In this document: positions 32,432-41,612 of the stretch, one piece after another | Numbering within the stretch: the stretch's first letter is position 1 | Layout: every line of letters begins with the position of its first letter | DNA from: DATFHX01 sp035247945 | Lineage (GTDB): Bacteria > Patescibacteriota > Saccharimonadia > Saccharimonadales > Saccharimonadaceae | Assembly: GCA_035247945.1 (NCBI GenBank) | Contig: DATFHX010000028.1 | Coordinates: 1 to 50,256 of the forward strand | DNA length: 50,256 nucleotides | Reading direction: 5' to 3' | Notes under the pieces: model-generated | What the model saw: only the letters and a program-made list of their open reading frames with translations | Told to the model about the DNA's origin: nothing | Database searches by the model: none | Translations under genes and position numbers: made by a program

Positions 32432-33526
32432 TTATGAGATATTCTCGTAAATAGTTTGTAGCTCTTTTACAGTCGCCCTAATATCATACGCTTGCAGATC
32501 CTTACTCTTCGATGTATCAATGCGAGATGTTTTTACCCTAATACTATCCGCCCACACCTTTGCCCCAGCACTTAGTGGAAGAAACTCGACACACTCGGAC
32601 ACCTTCGCTTCTGGCGAAACGGCATCACTTACAAGAGCGGGCAGTCCATTTGCCTGTACTTCAATTAGCGAAACTGGAAGTCCTTCATATATAGAAGGAA
32701 AAACAAAGTAATCAAACACACTCAGTAAACGAGAAACGTCATTTCTATCGCCAAGCAACACCACCTTATCAAGGATGCCACATTCCTCAATCTTAGCGCG
32801 AATTTGACGTTCGAGTTTACCACTTCCAACCAAGATGAGACGAGCGTGAGGATCCTTCACACTTATCATTTTGAAGATTTCGATAAGAAAAAGATGATTT
32901 TTAGGAATGTCGAAACGCCCAACGTGACCAACAACAAATACACTCTCTTCTATGTCGAGTTCACGCCTGAGCAACTCTCTATCTTGCAAGGAGTACTGGA
33001 ACTTATGTAAATCAATGCCGTTGGGCACTACTACAAATGGCTGTCTTCCAAAAAGAGCACGTCCAGCTTCGTTACTACAAGCAATCCTCCTCGATGCCGC
33101 AATTCTGAAAAGAAATCGAGCAAGCATCCATTTCATTCTTTTATAAAACCGCTTCTCCGATGCCGCAAGTGCTGTGTGGGAGTGGGTAATTCGTGTTGGA
33201 ACTCCAGCTAGCATTGCGGCTAGCAGTACAAATGCTGAATCAAAATAAGTGTGTGCATGCACTACGTCCACTTGTACGGTTCGCATCACCCTTACAAGCT
33301 CACTTAGATGACGAGCCATGGACACGTGGGTTGGATCTGAGATGCGAAGTATATTCACGCCTCTCGATATCAATTCAGCTTCATAATCAAAGTGTTGGTC
33401 GCGATATGTGAGAATCGTAACCTCATTGCGATTCGAAGTATCGGCACGAATACTATTCATAATGAACGATTCGATACCGCCAATGTTCATCGTGTAATTT
33501 ACATGCATTACCTTTAATCGTGTCAT
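32432..33526 (-). CDS. Glycosyltransferase, GT4 family
   Basis: 364 residues, GT-B fold. HVNYTMNIGGIESFIMN is the N-terminal donor-loop start, VDVVHAHTYFDS the mid-domain HxH segment, VVPNGIDLHKF the linker, and FPSIYEGLPVSLIEVQANGLP the C-terminal ExxxxxxxE motif that binds the nucleotide sugar. Similar to EpsF/CapJ-type enzymes. It acts in the cytoplasm on the lipid-linked repeat unit. It sits in the operon between the EpsG-like and Wzx genes. Confidence 0.92.
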   Translation of the reverse strand: MTRLKVMHVNYTMNIGGIESFIMNSIRADTSNRNEVTILTYRDQHFDYEAELISRGVNILRISDPTHVSMARHLSELVRVMRTVQVDVVHAHTYFDSAFVLLAAMLAGVPTRITHSHTALAASEKRFYKRMKWMLARFLFRIAASRRIACSNEAGRALFGRQPFVVVPNGIDLHKFQYSLQDRELLRRELDIEESVFVVGHVGRFDIPKNHLFLIEIFKMISVKDPHARLILVGSGKLERQIRAKIEECGILDKVVLLGDRNDVSRLLSVFDYFVFPSIYEGLPVSLIEVQANGLPALVSDAVSPEAKVSECVEFLPLSAGAKVWADSIRVKTSRIDTSKSKDLQAYDIRATVKELQTIYENIS

Positions 33527-33534
33527 CTTAAAAC

Positions 33535-34707
33535 CTACTTAACAAATATTTGTCCGATATTATCCAATAAAGTATTTACGCCAAGGGGTGCAAACGTTAA
33601 TCCATGAAGTGTCATATATTGATATTTCAAGAACACTCCCGACAAAACGATCATATATATAACAATACAGTAATATACTATATTCTTTTTTCCTTGTAGA
33701 TATACCATTAGCATAGGTGCAGCAATAAATTGCACGAGCAAGACAAAACGTAGGAATACAACACCATTAATGACGAGGATTAATGTTGATAGGGCGAGAA
33801 GTAGTGTGAAATCACGCAGACGAGTCATCGAATCACCAACAACCGACTTCATAAGAAATACTCCAATGCCTATATACAGTGCCGACTTAAGTAGCTCCAT
33901 TGTCATAACATTGCCACCGTATAAATTCAGAAACTGCGTGCCGTTTTGGAAATATGCAGCATACATTGGTTCGAGCTGTGCAAAAATTGGTATTGTCACC
34001 AAGCTATTAATAAGAGGGAGAAGAACCGAGGGTGCTACAAACACAGCTAGAACGGTACTAATCGATCGTACATTCAGTTTACTGCCAAAAAGCTTGAAGA
34101 CCGCAATAAGAACGACTGGAAAGAACATACCCGAGTGAATAAGTGGGGTAATAAAGTATAGAGGGAAGGTAATCCATTTCGACTTTTTGCGCTGCGTATC
34201 CAGATAAAATCCAAGCGCAAATACAAGCATCGCAATATAATTCCAGACTCCACTAAAATAATTAACACAAGTAAACGATGTCAGTGTAAATAGAAGCACT
34301 AGTAAAAAACTAGACCTTTTGATTTGGTTTCGACGAGCAAAATCGCCGAGAATATAAAAGAGTATAGAATAACCGACAGCAACGACACTGAACTGCAGCA
34401 AATCGTGGTTATGAGTCATTGAAACCGCATAATTCACTAATGATTGAATGGGTTCTGCCGTACTCGACAGCGTCGAGAAGAAGTATGCACCGCTATACGT
34501 TGTCATCTCATCGATCAGCTGATGATGACGATAGAGATCGAAGTCGGTAGGGGGCTGCAAATAATATGCGAACAACCCCATAATAACTCCAAGAAGAATA
34601 GAGTAAACTGCAATCCTTTTTTGATCATAGAGATAACCCATAAAAACAAGTGGCAGACTCAGAAGCGGAAAAACAAGAAATAGTACGAGAATAATTGCTA
34701 CCATCAC
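33535..34707 (-). CDS. EpsG-family membrane protein, probable polysaccharide polymerase
   Basis: 390 residues, about 10-12 membrane helices. The early loop YYLQPPTDFDLYRHHQLIDE, with D-x-x-R-H/Y, is typical of the EpsG family (Wzy-like). It probably polymerises repeat units outside the membrane. Its start overlaps the TagF-like stop in a TGATG arrangement, implying coupled translation; GTG 34707 and ATG 34704 are adjacent candidate starts. Confidence 0.85.
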   Translation of the reverse strand: MMVAIILVLFLVFPLLSLPLVFMGYLYDQKRIAVYSILLGVIMGLFAYYLQPPTDFDLYRHHQLIDEMTTYSGAYFFSTLSSTAEPIQSLVNYAVSMTHNHDLLQFSVVAVGYSILFYILGDFARRNQIKRSSFLLVLLFTLTSFTCVNYFSGVWNYIAMLVFALGFYLDTQRKKSKWITFPLYFITPLIHSGMFFPVVLIAVFKLFGSKLNVRSISTVLAVFVAPSVLLPLINSLVTIPIFAQLEPMYAAYFQNGTQFLNLYGGNVMTMELLKSALYIGIGVFLMKSVVGDSMTRLRDFTLLLALSTLILVINGVVFLRFVLLVQFIAAPMLMVYLQGKKNIVYYCIVIYMIVLSGVFLKYQYMTLHGLTFAPLGVNTLLDNIGQIFVK

Positions 34708-35933
34708 TCAGCCCTCCGTTCCAAGCTCATAATTTTATCGAAAATTCTTCTTGAGTTATTTCCATCCCGAAGACGGAAAAATGCACTCGATCGCTTTAGG
34801 TACTGATCTTCGACGACAAGTCTTCGATTAAAGTATTCATATACCTTCTCAAGTAGCTGCCCTTCTTCGACGACCACAGGTCCAAAACCATCTTTTCTGT
34901 ACGAAAAGTATCCTTCAGCGAGATGGTGCTTACGGAATGCCTCTTCGTCAAACTGAAAGTAAAGTACTGGCTTGCGCATGAATGCAAAATCAATCGAAAC
35001 ACTTGAATAGTCCGTAATCATTAATCCAGATTGAGCAAGGAGTGTTTGAATATTAGCCGTCTCTGCCGTAACGATCTTTATGCGCGAAGAACTTGTTGTG
35101 AAGCTATCCGCGTATTTCTCCATATTTGCATGCTGAAAAAAGTAAACGTCTAACTTATTCTTTTCTATAAACGAAATGAACTTTTTATTATTAATCAAAG
35201 ATTGGTAAGCCTTAAAATATTGAGTCTCTTCGATTGACTGCGATCCGCTCAATGCATTCGTCTCGCGACCAAGCCAACTCCTCCATGTAGGCATTATTAC
35301 TATTTGCCTAGCATTGATAGTGTTTTGTGCGGCGAATAGCTTATCAAAGCGCGGAAAACCAAGATAGGCAACCTGATCTTCATTGAACCCAAAATGTGTC
35401 TTCACATATTCATATTCGGGTGCTGCACCGCACACAAACAACTCAAATCGAGTCTCGCTATAATGAAGATATTTGACGTCATTCATTGTTACGCCGTGCT
35501 GTAGAAAGACTCTATGGCCATTTATAATCCCTAGGCGATGAAGCACATAAAAGAGTAGGGTATTGGGACTCGCAGATTTATGAATACTTATATTTTTACT
35601 TGCAGCAATGTAGTAAATCCAATGCTTTAGACTCTGATACTGAACTATATTTCCAAAGGGGGCCACTTTCTGATATGAATCACTCTTCTTATTGATAGCA
35701 TAATACACATTTACTTCAGGATGGTGCGTACGAATATATTCAAAGAGAACAAGTCCATTATCCCGTGCATCATTTTTACCCTCTGCAATAACCCATAACT
35801 CTCTTCCTCTAATTCGCAAGGAAGCCTTGTAAAGTTCTGCCGGTAAGAACACGACCAAAAATACGAATGGCGCAAAAAGATCTTGCCACATAATATACTT
35901 GATACTTCTAATGAACTTTTCGACGAGTGACAC
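34704..35933 (-). CDS. CDP-glycerol glycerophosphotransferase (TagF-like)
   Basis: 409 residues. The catalytic domain shows VFLQHGVTMND (His), GFPRFDKL, IVIMPTWRSWLG, LMITDYSSVSIDFAF and KPVLYFQFD, the hallmark order of CDP-glycerol:poly(glycerophosphate) transferases. An N-terminal hydrophobic stretch binds the membrane. I start at GTG 35933, whose G is the last base of the preceding TAG stop, with AAGGAG six bases upstream; a longer frame from 35978 would overlap the neighbour more. It implies glycerol- or ribitol-phosphate in the polymer made by this cluster. Confidence 0.88.
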   Translation of the reverse strand: MSLVEKFIRSIKYIMWQDLFAPFVFLVVFLPAELYKASLRIRGRELWVIAEGKNDARDNGLVLFEYIRTHHPEVNVYYAINKKSDSYQKVAPFGNIVQYQSLKHWIYYIAASKNISIHKSASPNTLLFYVLHRLGIINGHRVFLQHGVTMNDVKYLHYSETRFELFVCGAAPEYEYVKTHFGFNEDQVAYLGFPRFDKLFAAQNTINARQIVIMPTWRSWLGRETNALSGSQSIEETQYFKAYQSLINNKKFISFIEKNKLDVYFFQHANMEKYADSFTTSSSRIKIVTAETANIQTLLAQSGLMITDYSSVSIDFAFMRKPVLYFQFDEEAFRKHHLAEGYFSYRKDGFGPVVVEEGQLLEKVYEYFNRRLVVEDQYLKRSSAFFRLRDGNNSRRIFDKIMSLERRAE

Positions 35934-36691
35934 TACACTCTCCTTAGGGTTGCATTTACTGCATATCCGCAGAAACAATAGAGTGCATAGAAGAAGTTTA
36001 ATTTCTGGTGCCTACGGTAGAGAACCCAGATACGTTGTATAGCAACTAGCTTATTCGAAGAAAGCGTTCCCGATGTGCGTCGGTAGTAGGATAAGATCTC
36101 GTTAATTCCATAGGCATCAATTCCTCGTCGCATTATGTTCCACCAAGTAGCTGTGTCCTCACTCTTTATATCGGGCATTTTCACAAGTTCACGATCAATG
36201 CGCACGAGATCAAACATAACGGTCGAAGTCCATATTGTCGTATTTTTAAGTGCTTCTCGATAAGACATCTTAGTAGGAACAAAAACTTTTTTACCATTTG
36301 GAGTTCCATTCGCATCTGCAAACTCATAACCTGTAAATGAAAAAGCACTTTCATTCTCCTGCATGAATGCGATCTGCTTTTCGAGTTTATCCTTTTTCCA
36401 TATATCATCTGCATCGAGATACGCTAAAAAGCGGCCACTCGCTACATCCACACCCCTATTGCGCGCAAGTGCAGCTCCACCGTTCCGCTCCATCTTAATG
36501 AGCTTAATACGCTCATCGTTCAAAAATTTCTCAATAATTGCAACACTATTATCACTTGAACCATCATCAACGAGAAGTAGCTCCCAATGTGAATAGGTCT
36601 GTGCCTGGACTGTTTGTATAGTATCCTCCAAGAAGGTACCAGCGTTATATACTGGTACAACAATACTGACGAGATTACTCTTATTCGCCAT
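35933..36691 (-). CDS. Glycosyltransferase, GT2 family
   Basis: 252 residues, GT-A fold. VSIVVPVYNAGTFLEDTIQT, LLLVDDGSSDNS, GGAALARNRGVD and YLDADDIW (DxD metal site at about residue 95) are standard GT2 motifs; EDTATWWNIMRRG is close to the ED catalytic motif of WaaV/ExoO-type enzymes. ATG 36691 is used; an in-frame upstream TTG at 36703 is possible. It overlaps the sugar transferase gene by 11 bases and the TagF-like gene by one. Confidence 0.92.
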   Translation of the reverse strand: MANKSNLVSIVVPVYNAGTFLEDTIQTVQAQTYSHWELLLVDDGSSDNSVAIIEKFLNDERIKLIKMERNGGAALARNRGVDVASGRFLAYLDADDIWKKDKLEKQIAFMQENESAFSFTGYEFADANGTPNGKKVFVPTKMSYREALKNTTIWTSTVMFDLVRIDRELVKMPDIKSEDTATWWNIMRRGIDAYGINEILSYYRRTSGTLSSNKLVAIQRIWVLYRRHQKLNFFYALYCFCGYAVNATLRRV

Positions 36692-37352
36692 CCCTAAAGG
36701 CAACCTTCCACTGTTTTCTATCTTTTGAATCCTTGTGCTGAGCTTTTAATATATCAATCTCATTTCGAATTCCACTTTTACCAATCTGTAGAGTATCTTC
36801 ATCGACTGCTGTTTTAAAAAGCGTACGAATGGTAATGAGAATGATCTTTAGATCTTCTCGAAAAGAAATGTCCTTTACGTATTCTAAATCATAGGCAATC
36901 TTTTCGTGAATCGTTAAGCTATTGCGTCCGTACGCCTGGGCTAGGCCTGTAATACCAGGACGTACATCATTACGGTGTCGCTGTATTTCCGTCATATGCT
37001 CATAATATTCAGGAATCCAAGGACGTGGACCAATAAAGGACATATCACCCTCGAGGATATTGAGAAGTTGAGGAAGTTCGTCGAGTGAAAGGCTTCGCAT
37101 GATTGCGCCGATCTTCGTCACTTGATCTTGCCGAGTTAGGTCACGCACATCATTATCATGGCTCATACTGCGAAACTTACGCATCTTAAAATCACGCCCG
37201 CCAAGGCCCGTGCGGCTCTGAGTGAAGAAGATAGGGCCGTGACTCTCTCGTTTTATAAGAAGTGCCAGAACAAGTGAGAGGGGGAGGGTGATTAGGAGAA
37301 GTAGTGATGATAAGGTAATGTCAAGCAGTCGTTTGATGTAGTTCTGATACAT
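36681..37352 (-). CDS. Initiating sugar (polyprenyl-phosphate hexose-1-phosphate) transferase
   Basis: 223 residues. One N-terminal membrane helix (about 8-33) then the small PHPT catalytic domain: GPIFFTQSRTGLGGRDF, KMRKFRSM, SLDELPQLLNILEGDMSFIG with the Asp-Glu dyad, PRPWIPEYY and VRPGITGLAQA. It loads the first sugar phosphate on undecaprenyl phosphate, starting the repeat unit. It directly follows the chain-length gene. Bacterial sugar transferase (WcaJ/EpsL/PglC-like). Confidence 0.95.
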   Translation of the reverse strand: MYQNYIKRLLDITLSSLLLLITLPLSLVLALLIKRESHGPIFFTQSRTGLGGRDFKMRKFRSMSHDNDVRDLTRQDQVTKIGAIMRSLSLDELPQLLNILEGDMSFIGPRPWIPEYYEHMTEIQRHRNDVRPGITGLAQAYGRNSLTIHEKIAYDLEYVKDISFREDLKIILITIRTLFKTAVDEDTLQIGKSGIRNEIDILKAQHKDSKDRKQWKVAFRDGE

Positions 37353-37370
37353 ATATCGATTCCTATTTTC

Positions 37371-38165
37371 TTACTTACGCTTTGTGGTACTTTTCGTTTT
37401 TCGTGCAGGTTGTCTCTTTCGCTTAGGCTTGATCTCGGTTCCGATTAGTGCATTTACAACCCCAGCTACATCGGCAGGCGAGAGTTTTGCCTCTTGCTCT
37501 TTTTGTGCGACAGTAGTCGCCCTCTTGGTCGAAATTGTTTTCTTTGAAGTTGTCACCTTCTTTACTCCGGCCTTTTCTCGAGCAGCTTTAGAGCGACCAT
37601 AGTCGTATGTTATAAACAGTGATACGAGTGACGTCACTAAGCCTGCTGCAGTTGCGATGGCAGTCTGCATAAGAGGATGAACATTATACGGTTTGTCGGG
37701 ACGATTTGCTTTGTCTACGACTTGAATATTATCCGTATCATAAAGAAGAGAAGATTCTTTTTTAAAGGAAGCAACAGCTTCGTCAGCGATAAGCATGCTC
37801 GTATCAGCTTTTTCCGATGCTACGGAAACTTTGATAACTTCTGTATCTTTATCACTTGTCGCTGTTACCGATTTAACGAGTTCATCGTAGTCTTTGTCAA
37901 GTGATAGCTTATCAATAACAGGTTGGAGTACGCGCCGTGATTTGAATAGCGTAATGTAGTTATTAATACGAGTTGGATCTTTTGCTGAACTTGCCGTCTT
38001 CGATGGATCGATTAATATAAGTGTTGCATCACTTTTATAAAGTGGAGTCTGTAGATAGAAGACATAGATTAGTCCGCCTGCAAGTCCGATGGCCGTAAAT
38101 ACAGCAATGACTATCCATTTTTTTGCGTAATATTGAAACAGTTGATAGAGATTGATTTCCTGCAC
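37371..38165 (-). CDS. Wzz/YveK-type polysaccharide chain-length determinant
   Basis: 264 residues. Membrane helices at about 18-38 and 170-190 flank an external domain of about 130 residues (YKSDATLILIDPSK, RINNYITLFKSRRVLQPVID). The second helix is preceded by the Pro-rich VVDKANRPDKPYNVHP, as usual in Wzz proteins. The tail is very Lys/Thr/Arg-rich and ends KRKRQPARKTKSTTKRK; no tyrosine kinase domain or gene is seen nearby. First gene of the operon. Confidence 0.9.
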   Translation of the reverse strand: MQEINLYQLFQYYAKKWIVIAVFTAIGLAGGLIYVFYLQTPLYKSDATLILIDPSKTASSAKDPTRINNYITLFKSRRVLQPVIDKLSLDKDYDELVKSVTATSDKDTEVIKVSVASEKADTSMLIADEAVASFKKESSLLYDTDNIQVVDKANRPDKPYNVHPLMQTAIATAAGLVTSLVSLFITYDYGRSKAAREKAGVKKVTTSKKTISTKRATTVAQKEQEAKLSPADVAGVVNALIGTEIKPKRKRQPARKTKSTTKRK

Positions 38166-38267
38166 GGACGGTCGGCTTCCTGATCACAATTTATATCTAG
38201 TACACTAACATACTTTTTACATAATGTAAAGAGTATGTTGATCTACATAAGCATAATGGTCACACAT

Positions 38268-38296
38268 AAAAGAGGCTTCATAACGAAGCCTCTTTT
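38268..38296. terminator. Bidirectional terminator hairpin
   Basis: AAAAGAGGCTTC (38268-38279) pairs perfectly with GAAGCCTCTTTT (38285-38296), loop ATAAC. On the minus strand it follows the pilin stop. Confidence 0.85.
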
Positions 38297-38316
38297 AATC
38301 CAACGAACACTAACCT

Positions 38317-38859
38317 CTAGCCATTAGTAAACCCACCAGTAACCCAACCGCCCTCAATACTCCAGTTTCGCCCAGAGCAAGAGAAGCCCGGAGAGGAAGA
38401 TAATTGACCGCTTGTGGATTCTGCTTTTGTAGCAAGAAGAACATAATAATCTCCTCGAGATTGAGTACACCCATTACTCGTATTTGTTGAACTATATCTG
38501 TAATATTTATATTCCATCCCGTCAACCGTATTTACTGGATCCACAGGAACCTTACCTTTAAGAACTCCAGATGTTACTAGAATTGATAGAAACTGCGCTG
38601 GTGATTTTGAACTCACCTCCCAACTATTGGTCGTATTAGATCCGGTGCTCGGTGCGGGATAGCTACCCGTTTGCACTTTGTATAATTCAAGCGCTTTCGA
38701 GATCGCCTTCAGGTCTTGCGCACGCTGTGCGTCTTTTGCGCGCCCCTGTGTCCCTTGATATGCCCCCACAGTGACTGCCGCTAAAATAGCAACTACCACG
38801 ATTACAATTAATAGCTCAACAATCGTAAACCCATGCATATAATTCTTATATGTATCCAT
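38317..38859 (-). CDS. Type IV pilin-like protein
   Basis: 180 residues. MDTYKNYMHG is a nine- to ten-residue leader before the cleavage site, followed by FTIVELLIVIVVVAILAAVT, the class III/IV prepilin helix with Glu5. The exposed domain (about 35-180) starts with YQGTQGRAKDAQRAQDLKAI and contains a Cys pair. Prepilin peptidase and assembly genes are not in the window. TACAAT lies seven bases before ATG 38859, a leaderless start; a longer frame would span the promoter. Probably for attachment or DNA uptake. Confidence 0.92.
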   Translation of the reverse strand: MDTYKNYMHGFTIVELLIVIVVVAILAAVTVGAYQGTQGRAKDAQRAQDLKAISKALELYKVQTGSYPAPSTGSNTTNSWEVSSKSPAQFLSILVTSGVLKGKVPVDPVNTVDGMEYKYYRYSSTNTSNGCTQSRGDYYVLLATKAESTSGQLSSSPGFSCSGRNWSIEGGWVTGGFTNG

Positions 38860-39077
38860 AAGCGTCATTGTATCATTCAACACATAATATGTGTATATAG
38901 TTAGACAGCGATTTCTTAAAATCGAGAGACTATAGCTTTTCCGCTAAACACTAATATCCATCCTACAATAAACATAACCAAGATAGAGTAGTAAAATAGA
39001 CATCATAGTTAAGAAAGCTTATAGTACTTATGATACACTAGACATAAGTACTATAAGTATAGAGACAGGGGTGAAGG

Positions 39078-40733
39078 ATGGTGAAAACAAAAAATAAACT
39101 AAAAAACGCATACTACTTTTTTGCAGCGCTTTTCGTCGCAGTGTCATCAACACTGTCGGCTTTTTTGTCGCCGCAAAGCGCCTCGGCAATTTCCACGGAC
39201 ACCCGTCCTACACTCGTAGGACGTGAGATTCACATGGGGCCAAATGGAGGCCACATCATCATGCAGGGAATTAACGTCTGGGGAATTGAAACTATTACGA
39301 TGAGTGGCTTTGGCAACACCGAGTACGCTGACCGCGTGAATATCGTGAACCAAGTGAAGTCATGGGGCGCTAACCATGTGCGATTCCGCCTCCAGGCATC
39401 CGACTATAATAACGAAACCTACATGACAAAGGCGGAATATCTTAACCGCATCAAAGAATGGCACGATCTTGTTGTCGGTGCAGGGATGTACTTCATGCCC
39501 GTTTGGTGGGATGGACACGATGGTCCATACAGCGACACAAACTGGCCAGCGCAGCATAGCCAAGCCTTCCAAATGATGAATGATGTCATGAACCTTTTCC
39601 CAAATGATCCAATGACCCTCTACGAACCCTTCAACGAACCAACAGGGAATGTATCTGACGTTGACTGGGTTGCGGGTATGAAAGATACTATTGCAAACTT
39701 CCGAAGCAACGGCTATACAGGCATCCTCCTGATCGATCCACGCGTATGGGCGCACTGCTACGACGATAGCGACTTTACAAGCCTCGAACAGTTTGACGCT
39801 GCACAACCCGGTATGAATGGCACTCACCAGATTATCTTCACCAAACACGACTATGCACGTGAGTATACCAACCCGAGCGCTGGCTTTGACCAATCAGAGT
39901 GGACGACTAACTCTGGTGGCTGCGAAACCTGGGATACGAGTAAGCACGCAGTCTGGGAATCGGAGTTCGGTAACTATAGTCTCGATCCAAGCTCAGTGCA
40001 CCCAGCGTGGTCTGCAGGCTTTAGTACCTTCATGAACCAAGCAACCTGTACTGCGCCACTCGCTGGAGCTTCAGCATTCCTCTTTGGTCCATGGCTTGAC
40101 CAGAACGCTATGACTGCAGCCGACAATACCACGCCAACAACATGGGGTACGCAGGTTGATGATCTCTTCCTTACACCATGTTCTGGTAATCCCATAAATG
40201 GAATAGGGACGCTCGGAAGTCTCCTATTCTACGACGCCAATAGAGATGGCATCTACGATCCGGCAGCGGGGGACCACGGCATTTCAAATGTCACTGTTGC
40301 GATCTACCAGAACAATACTGCCTCATGCGATGCACCCACAGGCGCACCACTCCTCACGACCACCACAGACGCTAATGGCAACTACCAGTTCACACTCCTT
40401 CCGACAGATGACGGAAACGCAGTAAATGGTCCCGGTGCAAAATACACGGTTGTCACAACAGATACCAATGGAGTACTTACACCATACACCAACACCGTTG
40501 GTACCGCCGATACAGATAATAACGCCCAAAACCAGCCATTCTGCGCCACGCTCACAAACGCAGTGAACGACATACAGTATGCAGACTTCGGGTTCGGTAA
40601 TCCAGTCAGTGTAACACCAACACCAAATTCAACACTCCCAGCAACCGGTGAATCACTTACTGCCATGCTCGCATCTGCTAGCCTTGTGATTGCACTCGGA
40701 AGCCTCTTCTTACTACGACGCCGCATAGTTTAA
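39078..40733 (+). CDS. Secreted GH5-like glycoside hydrolase with SdrD-B-like domain and LPATG anchor
   Basis: 551 residues. A signal peptide (about 1-38, ending SASA) precedes a GH5-type barrel (about 40-365): YEPFNEPTG with the acid/base Glu, HAVWESEFGNYS with the probable nucleophile Glu. A SdrD-B/Cna-B-like domain follows (about 378-510, GSLLFYDANRDGIYDPA and YADFGFGN), then LPATGES (about 520-526), a membrane helix and RRR. The tail is a sortase signal, pairing it with the sortase at 3132-4400. AGGGGTGAAGG precedes the ATG. Likely cleaves beta-glucans or cellulose-like polymers outside the cell. Confidence 0.9.
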   Translation: MVKTKNKLKNAYYFFAALFVAVSSTLSAFLSPQSASAISTDTRPTLVGREIHMGPNGGHIIMQGINVWGIETITMSGFGNTEYADRVNIVNQVKSWGANHVRFRLQASDYNNETYMTKAEYLNRIKEWHDLVVGAGMYFMPVWWDGHDGPYSDTNWPAQHSQAFQMMNDVMNLFPNDPMTLYEPFNEPTGNVSDVDWVAGMKDTIANFRSNGYTGILLIDPRVWAHCYDDSDFTSLEQFDAAQPGMNGTHQIIFTKHDYAREYTNPSAGFDQSEWTTNSGGCETWDTSKHAVWESEFGNYSLDPSSVHPAWSAGFSTFMNQATCTAPLAGASAFLFGPWLDQNAMTAADNTTPTTWGTQVDDLFLTPCSGNPINGIGTLGSLLFYDANRDGIYDPAAGDHGISNVTVAIYQNNTASCDAPTGAPLLTTTTDANGNYQFTLLPTDDGNAVNGPGAKYTVVTTDTNGVLTPYTNTVGTADTDNNAQNQPFCATLTNAVNDIQYADFGFGNPVSVTPTPNSTLPATGESLTAMLASASLVIALGSLFLLRRRIV

Positions 40734-40752
40734 GAAATTTAGCATATAAATA

Positions 40753-40784
40753 AAGAATGTCGTCCTGTTAAGGACGACATTCTT
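40753..40784 (+). terminator. Intrinsic terminator
   Basis: AAGAATGTCGTCC (40753-40765) pairs with GGACGACATTCTT (40772-40784) directly after the GH5 gene. Confidence 0.85.
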
Positions 40785-40814
40785 GTTCAAGACTATAAAC
40801 TAAGAAAAGGGAAG

Positions 40815-40840
40815 GGGTGGCGCCTTACTCGGCGCCACCC
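40815..40840 (-). terminator. Intrinsic terminator
   Basis: On the minus strand GGGTGGCGCC pairs with GGCGCCACCC (40831-40840 and 40815-40824), followed by CTTCCCTTTTCTT. It ends the 40853-41488 gene. Confidence 0.85.
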
Positions 40841-40852
40841 AGATGGACATTC

Positions 40853-41488
40853 TTACAAAGCCGCCGCTTCTTTCTTGCGTGTAGCTTTACGTGCGGCGAT
40901 TCGTTTCCGAGACACGATGATCACGGGCAGTCCAGCGTCGATCAGAAGCAGATAGATCGTGAACCACATCGTGATCTTCCATTCTCCACCGCTCTGCGTC
41001 ATGCTTGCAGCAAGCGCGAAAGCTGCGGCGACAAGCCCGATCACATAGGTTCGAACCGGCTGGGTTGCCGGTCGCTTCCAGCTCTCACGTACGGTCGGCG
41101 TGTACGCAGCGATGTCAGCGAGAATGGCGCAGGTAATTCCCATAGACGACTGGCCCGTTACAGCGAACAGTACCGCACCAGTCAGTGAAATCGCCATGCA
41201 GTTGGTATCGAGCAGGGAGATTTCCGCACCCTGCCTACGGCCCCACGTGAGCCACACCGCGACGAGCGCCAGAATAGCGTAGACACCCGTCAGGAATGCA
41301 TCGCCCAGAGACCCCTTACCGACCACGACACTGACGCAGCTTAGAAGCATTGCTCCTGCCACTGCGATCCTCGTCGCGATTGGTTGCATCTTGTCCTTAC
41401 TCTTGATGTCCCAAAGGAGATCAAGGTAGCTCCACACCGCGAAAACAACACTCGCGGTCAAAAGACCGCCTAGTAATGTAGAATGCAC
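40853..41488 (-). CDS. Hypothetical polytopic membrane protein
   Basis: 211 residues, about seven membrane helices, starting MHSTLLGGLLTASVVFAVWSYLD. The C-terminus is Lys/Arg-rich (SRKRIAARKATRKKEAAAL). No transport or enzyme motif that I recognise. I use GTG 41488, seven bases after TACACT (-10) with TTGTTA as -35 at 17 bases, a leaderless start; the longer frame from 41524 would include the promoter. It is GC-rich and monocistronic. Confidence 0.7.
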   Translation of the reverse strand: MHSTLLGGLLTASVVFAVWSYLDLLWDIKSKDKMQPIATRIAVAGAMLLSCVSVVVGKGSLGDAFLTGVYAILALVAVWLTWGRRQGAEISLLDTNCMAISLTGAVLFAVTGQSSMGITCAILADIAAYTPTVRESWKRPATQPVRTYVIGLVAAAFALAASMTQSGGEWKITMWFTIYLLLIDAGLPVIIVSRKRIAARKATRKKEAAAL

Positions 41489-41561
41489 GTAGGGTAGTGT
41501 AACGTACTCAACAACATATAACAAGAGTTAGTCAAGTTCAGATGATGCTCATAAAAATAAA

Positions 41562-41585
41562 ATTGGCCCCCACTGAAGGGCCAAT
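41562..41585 (-). terminator. Intrinsic terminator
   Basis: On the minus strand ATTGGCCC pairs with GGGCCAAT, followed by TTTATTTTTAT. It ends the UvrA-like gene. Confidence 0.8.
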
Positions 41586-41612
41586 CTTTCATACTGCATA
41601 CGGCAAGGGTGA

